Part shown: in pieces, positions 6,903-7,871 of the stretch
Layout of the letters: the number at the start of each line of letters is the position of its first letter
Position numbering within the stretch: the first letter of the stretch is position 1
Origin: Melioribacteraceae bacterium
Lineage (GTDB): Bacteria > Bacteroidota > Ignavibacteria > Ignavibacteriales > Melioribacteraceae
Direction: 5' to 3'
NCBI GenBank assembly: GCA_027036655.1
Contig: JALWEC010000406.1
Coordinates: forward strand, 1-7,871
Length of the DNA: 7,871 bases
The notes under the pieces: model-generated
The model's database searches: none
The model's input: the letters and a program-made list of their open reading frames with translations, nothing else
Told to the model about the DNA's origin: nothing
Position numbers and translations under genes: made by a program

Positions 6903-7100
6903 TTAAGCTGCATCTTTCGTTAGATTACCGGAATATCGAATACCCAACAACTCTCTTAAACTTTTTATTTCTGTTTGAGCATTAAAAATATGTTTTTCGA
7001 TGGTAGTTGGTTTTTTCTCTTTCCGGATAATATTTTCCTCATCTAAGATAGATAACAATGCAGGTAATTTTTTCCCAAAAAGGCTAAGTATTGCGACCAT
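6903..7100 (-). CDS. Small unrecognised protein or remnant
   Basis: This minus-strand frame gives 65 residues from the ATG at 7100, rich in Lys, Glu, Ile and Leu, with probable helices (MVAILSLFGKKLPALLSIL; then a charged stretch 28-54). There is no ribosome binding site at that ATG. The frame stays open upstream to a TAA at 7190-7188, adding about 29 further protein-like residues (SIEKREDNKILLTKHGIQI), but no ATG, GTG or TTG start lies there. It therefore reads best as the 3' part of a longer gene whose front was lost where it meets the DUF1016 remnant near 7187. No family was recognised. It may be a short functional gene if translation starts at 7100. Confidence 0.3.
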   Translation of the reverse strand: MVAILSLFGKKLPALLSILDEENIIRKEKKPTTIEKHIFNAQTEIKSLRELLGIRYSGNLTKDAA

Positions 7101-7184
7101 TATCTGAATGCCATGTTTTGTTAAAAGTATTTTATTGTCTTCTCTTTTTTCAATACTAATCTTTTTGCCTTCAATTTTTTTTGA

Positions 7185-7462
7185 CTTTTACAATGTTTTG
7201 TTTTTTTTGACTTGAAAATAGGGAAATTTACACATCAAGATTTAGGACAAATGCAGATGTATGTGAATTATTATGACAGATTTGTTAAAATTGATACCGA
7301 AAATAGAACCATTGGAATAAATTTCAGTAAAGATAAAAAGGATACCCTTGTAGAGATTACTCTGCTGAAAATAATGAACAGATTTTTGCAAGTAAATATC
7401 AAATTGTCTTACCAAGCAAAAAAGAACTTAAAGAATTGATTGAAAATAAAATGAATGAATAA
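7185..7462 (+). pseudogene. Truncated, frameshifted DUF1016/YhcG-type nuclease
   Basis: The plus-strand frame from 7185 reads QCFVFFDLKIGKFTHQ, then DLGQMQMYVNYYDRF and TIGINFSKDKKDTLVEITL, which are the hallmark of the C-terminal PD-(D/E)XK nuclease domain of the DUF1016 (YhcG) family. The frame breaks near 7365: one base appears missing in what was probably CTGCCTGAA. In the next frame the family tail resumes as ENNEQIFASKYQIVLPS and KKELKELIENKMNE, ending at TAA 7460-7462. Just upstream, FFDFYN in a third frame (about 7177-7194) hints at another small deletion. Intact members have roughly 350 residues; only about 93 remain. DUF1016 proteins are PD-(D/E)XK-type predicted nucleases often found in mobile and defence-associated regions. 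This copy cannot make a normal protein. Confidence 0.85.
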
Positions 7463-7469
7463 TTGACAT

Positions 7470-7497
7470 CCGCTAACATTGTGCGTAAGCAAAGCGG
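7470..7497. repeat. Imperfect hairpin right after the nuclease remnant
   Basis: CCGCT (7470-7474) pairs with AGCGG (7493-7497). Inside, TTG and CAA can extend the stem after a one-sided bulge AACA. It begins 7 bp after the stop codon of the DUF1016 remnant. A downstream ACCGTTCGG (7592-7600) is a loose partner for CCGCTAAC, so the arrangement is faintly reminiscent of integron attC sites, but the core-site consensus is not met cleanly. Confidence 0.25.
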
Positions 7498-7549
7498 GGA
7501 AGATGCTAAATATCTAACGATTATAAATAGAATAAATAAGGGAGCAGAC

Positions 7550-7630
7550 ATGAAAGTTGGTCCACAAAATCCAGCCACTTACAATACACGAACCGTTCGG
7601 ACGCAATCGTTCCTCACCGCTACCCCTTAA
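7550..7630 (+). CDS. Possible 26-aa small ORF
   Basis: An ATG at 7550 is preceded at 5 nt by AGGGAG (7539-7544), a good Shine-Dalgarno match, and opens a frame of 26 codons (begins MKVGPQNPATYN, ends FLTATP) closed by TAA. No homolog or motif was recognised. The composition (Thr, Pro and Gln rich) differs from neighbouring genes. It could be a small peptide, the broken start of a lost gene, or chance. Confidence 0.2.
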   Translation: MKVGPQNPATYNTRTVRTQSFLTATP

Positions 7631-7718
7631 AATATGAAATAAAATAATTATTTAACAACACTGCTATTCTACTTCTCCGCACTATTTCCCCGATTAATCG
7701 TAAATGCTGTTTTACGGA

Positions 7719-7739
7719 ATTATTTTGACGCAAAATAAT
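7719..7739. repeat. 21-bp AT-rich perfect palindrome
   Basis: ATTATTTTG (7719-7727) and CAAAATAAT (7731-7739) are perfect inverted arms around ACG. It follows another inverted repeat, CGTAAA/TTTACG (7699-7704, 7711-7716). It could be an operator half-site pair or a weak terminator hairpin; context does not decide. Confidence 0.4.
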
Positions 7740-7871
7740 AAACAAGTCAATGATTAGCCTACCGTTTTACGATAAAATTTTCACCGTATCGCATTAAATC
7801 ATACTTAAAAACCTTATTTAAAAATTGTGATTTTAGCATTTTTTCGCATAAAAATTTAAAATATCTAAAAA

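Larger units (their letters stand above)
7463..7871. other. Non-coding right end
   Basis: After the DUF1016 remnant, 409 bp lack any convincing gene of normal size. They hold an imperfect hairpin (7470-7497), a possible 26-aa ORF (7550-7630), several short palindromes (7589-7599, 7699-7716, 7719-7739), and a very AT-rich final 70 bp. No gene start with clear family identity is visible. Confidence 0.6.

Noticed and set aside
7212..7439. Intact 75-aa protein starting with TTG
   Set aside because: DUF1016 family residues are recognisable before the TTG and the family tail continues in another frame after 7365, so this is a segment of a pseudogene rather than a small gene.
7463..7491. Sigma-70 promoter starting with TTGACA at 7463
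   Set aside because: The -35 match is perfect, but the hexamer 17 nt later is TAAGCA, a poor -10, and the site lies in a likely decayed region.

Overview
The window looks like part of a chromosome from a moderately AT-rich bacterium, plausibly in the Bacteroidota / Ignavibacteriota / Chlorobiota area. This placement is an inference. It rests on a TTG-N20-TAATTTTG promoter-like pair ahead of one gene, a GC-rich palindrome with stem TCCGCC/GGCGGA inside an AT-rich spacer, and general protein character. No rRNA or tRNA was found to anchor the taxonomy.

Left third (1-2703, all minus strand, very AT-rich). Read in transcription order, this is a WYL-domain transcriptional regulator, a 131-bp gap, an AAA+ ATPase of the Clp/HSP100-torsin type, and a divergent FtsZ/tubulin-like protein. 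The last gene overlaps the ATPase by 23 bp and runs off the left edge. WYL regulators often control stress or anti-phage loci, so this is the best candidate for an undescribed system: a regulated pair of a AAA+ remodeller and a tubulin-superfamily protein. The FtsZ resemblance was not obvious until the strand opposite positions 1-372 was translated. It rests on a degenerate G-box region followed, at FtsZ spacing, by TKPFGWEG.

Spacer (2704-3194). It holds a likely promoter for the regulator, a possible 41-codon protein-tail remnant, and a compact element of three palindromes (2964-3075) that looks like a dispersed REP/MITE-type repeat. The leader of typA follows.

Core block (3195-6829, plus strand, more GC-rich). 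typA/bipA (ribosome-associated GTPase), cysS (cysteinyl-tRNA synthetase) and a 118-aa membrane-anchored protein of unknown function lie 25 and 28 bp apart, each with a good Shine-Dalgarno site. They are probably one operon of housekeeping type.

Right end (6830-7871, AT-rich). This is a graveyard of accessory DNA. It holds a minus-strand small open frame of unknown identity, a truncated and frameshifted remnant of a DUF1016/YhcG-type PD-(D/E)XK nuclease, an imperfect hairpin 7 bp after that remnant's stop that faintly resembles an integron attC arm, a possible 26-aa ORF with a good ribosome binding site, and a palindrome-rich non-coding tail. The picture is a stable core operon flanked on both sides by mobile or defence-type material.
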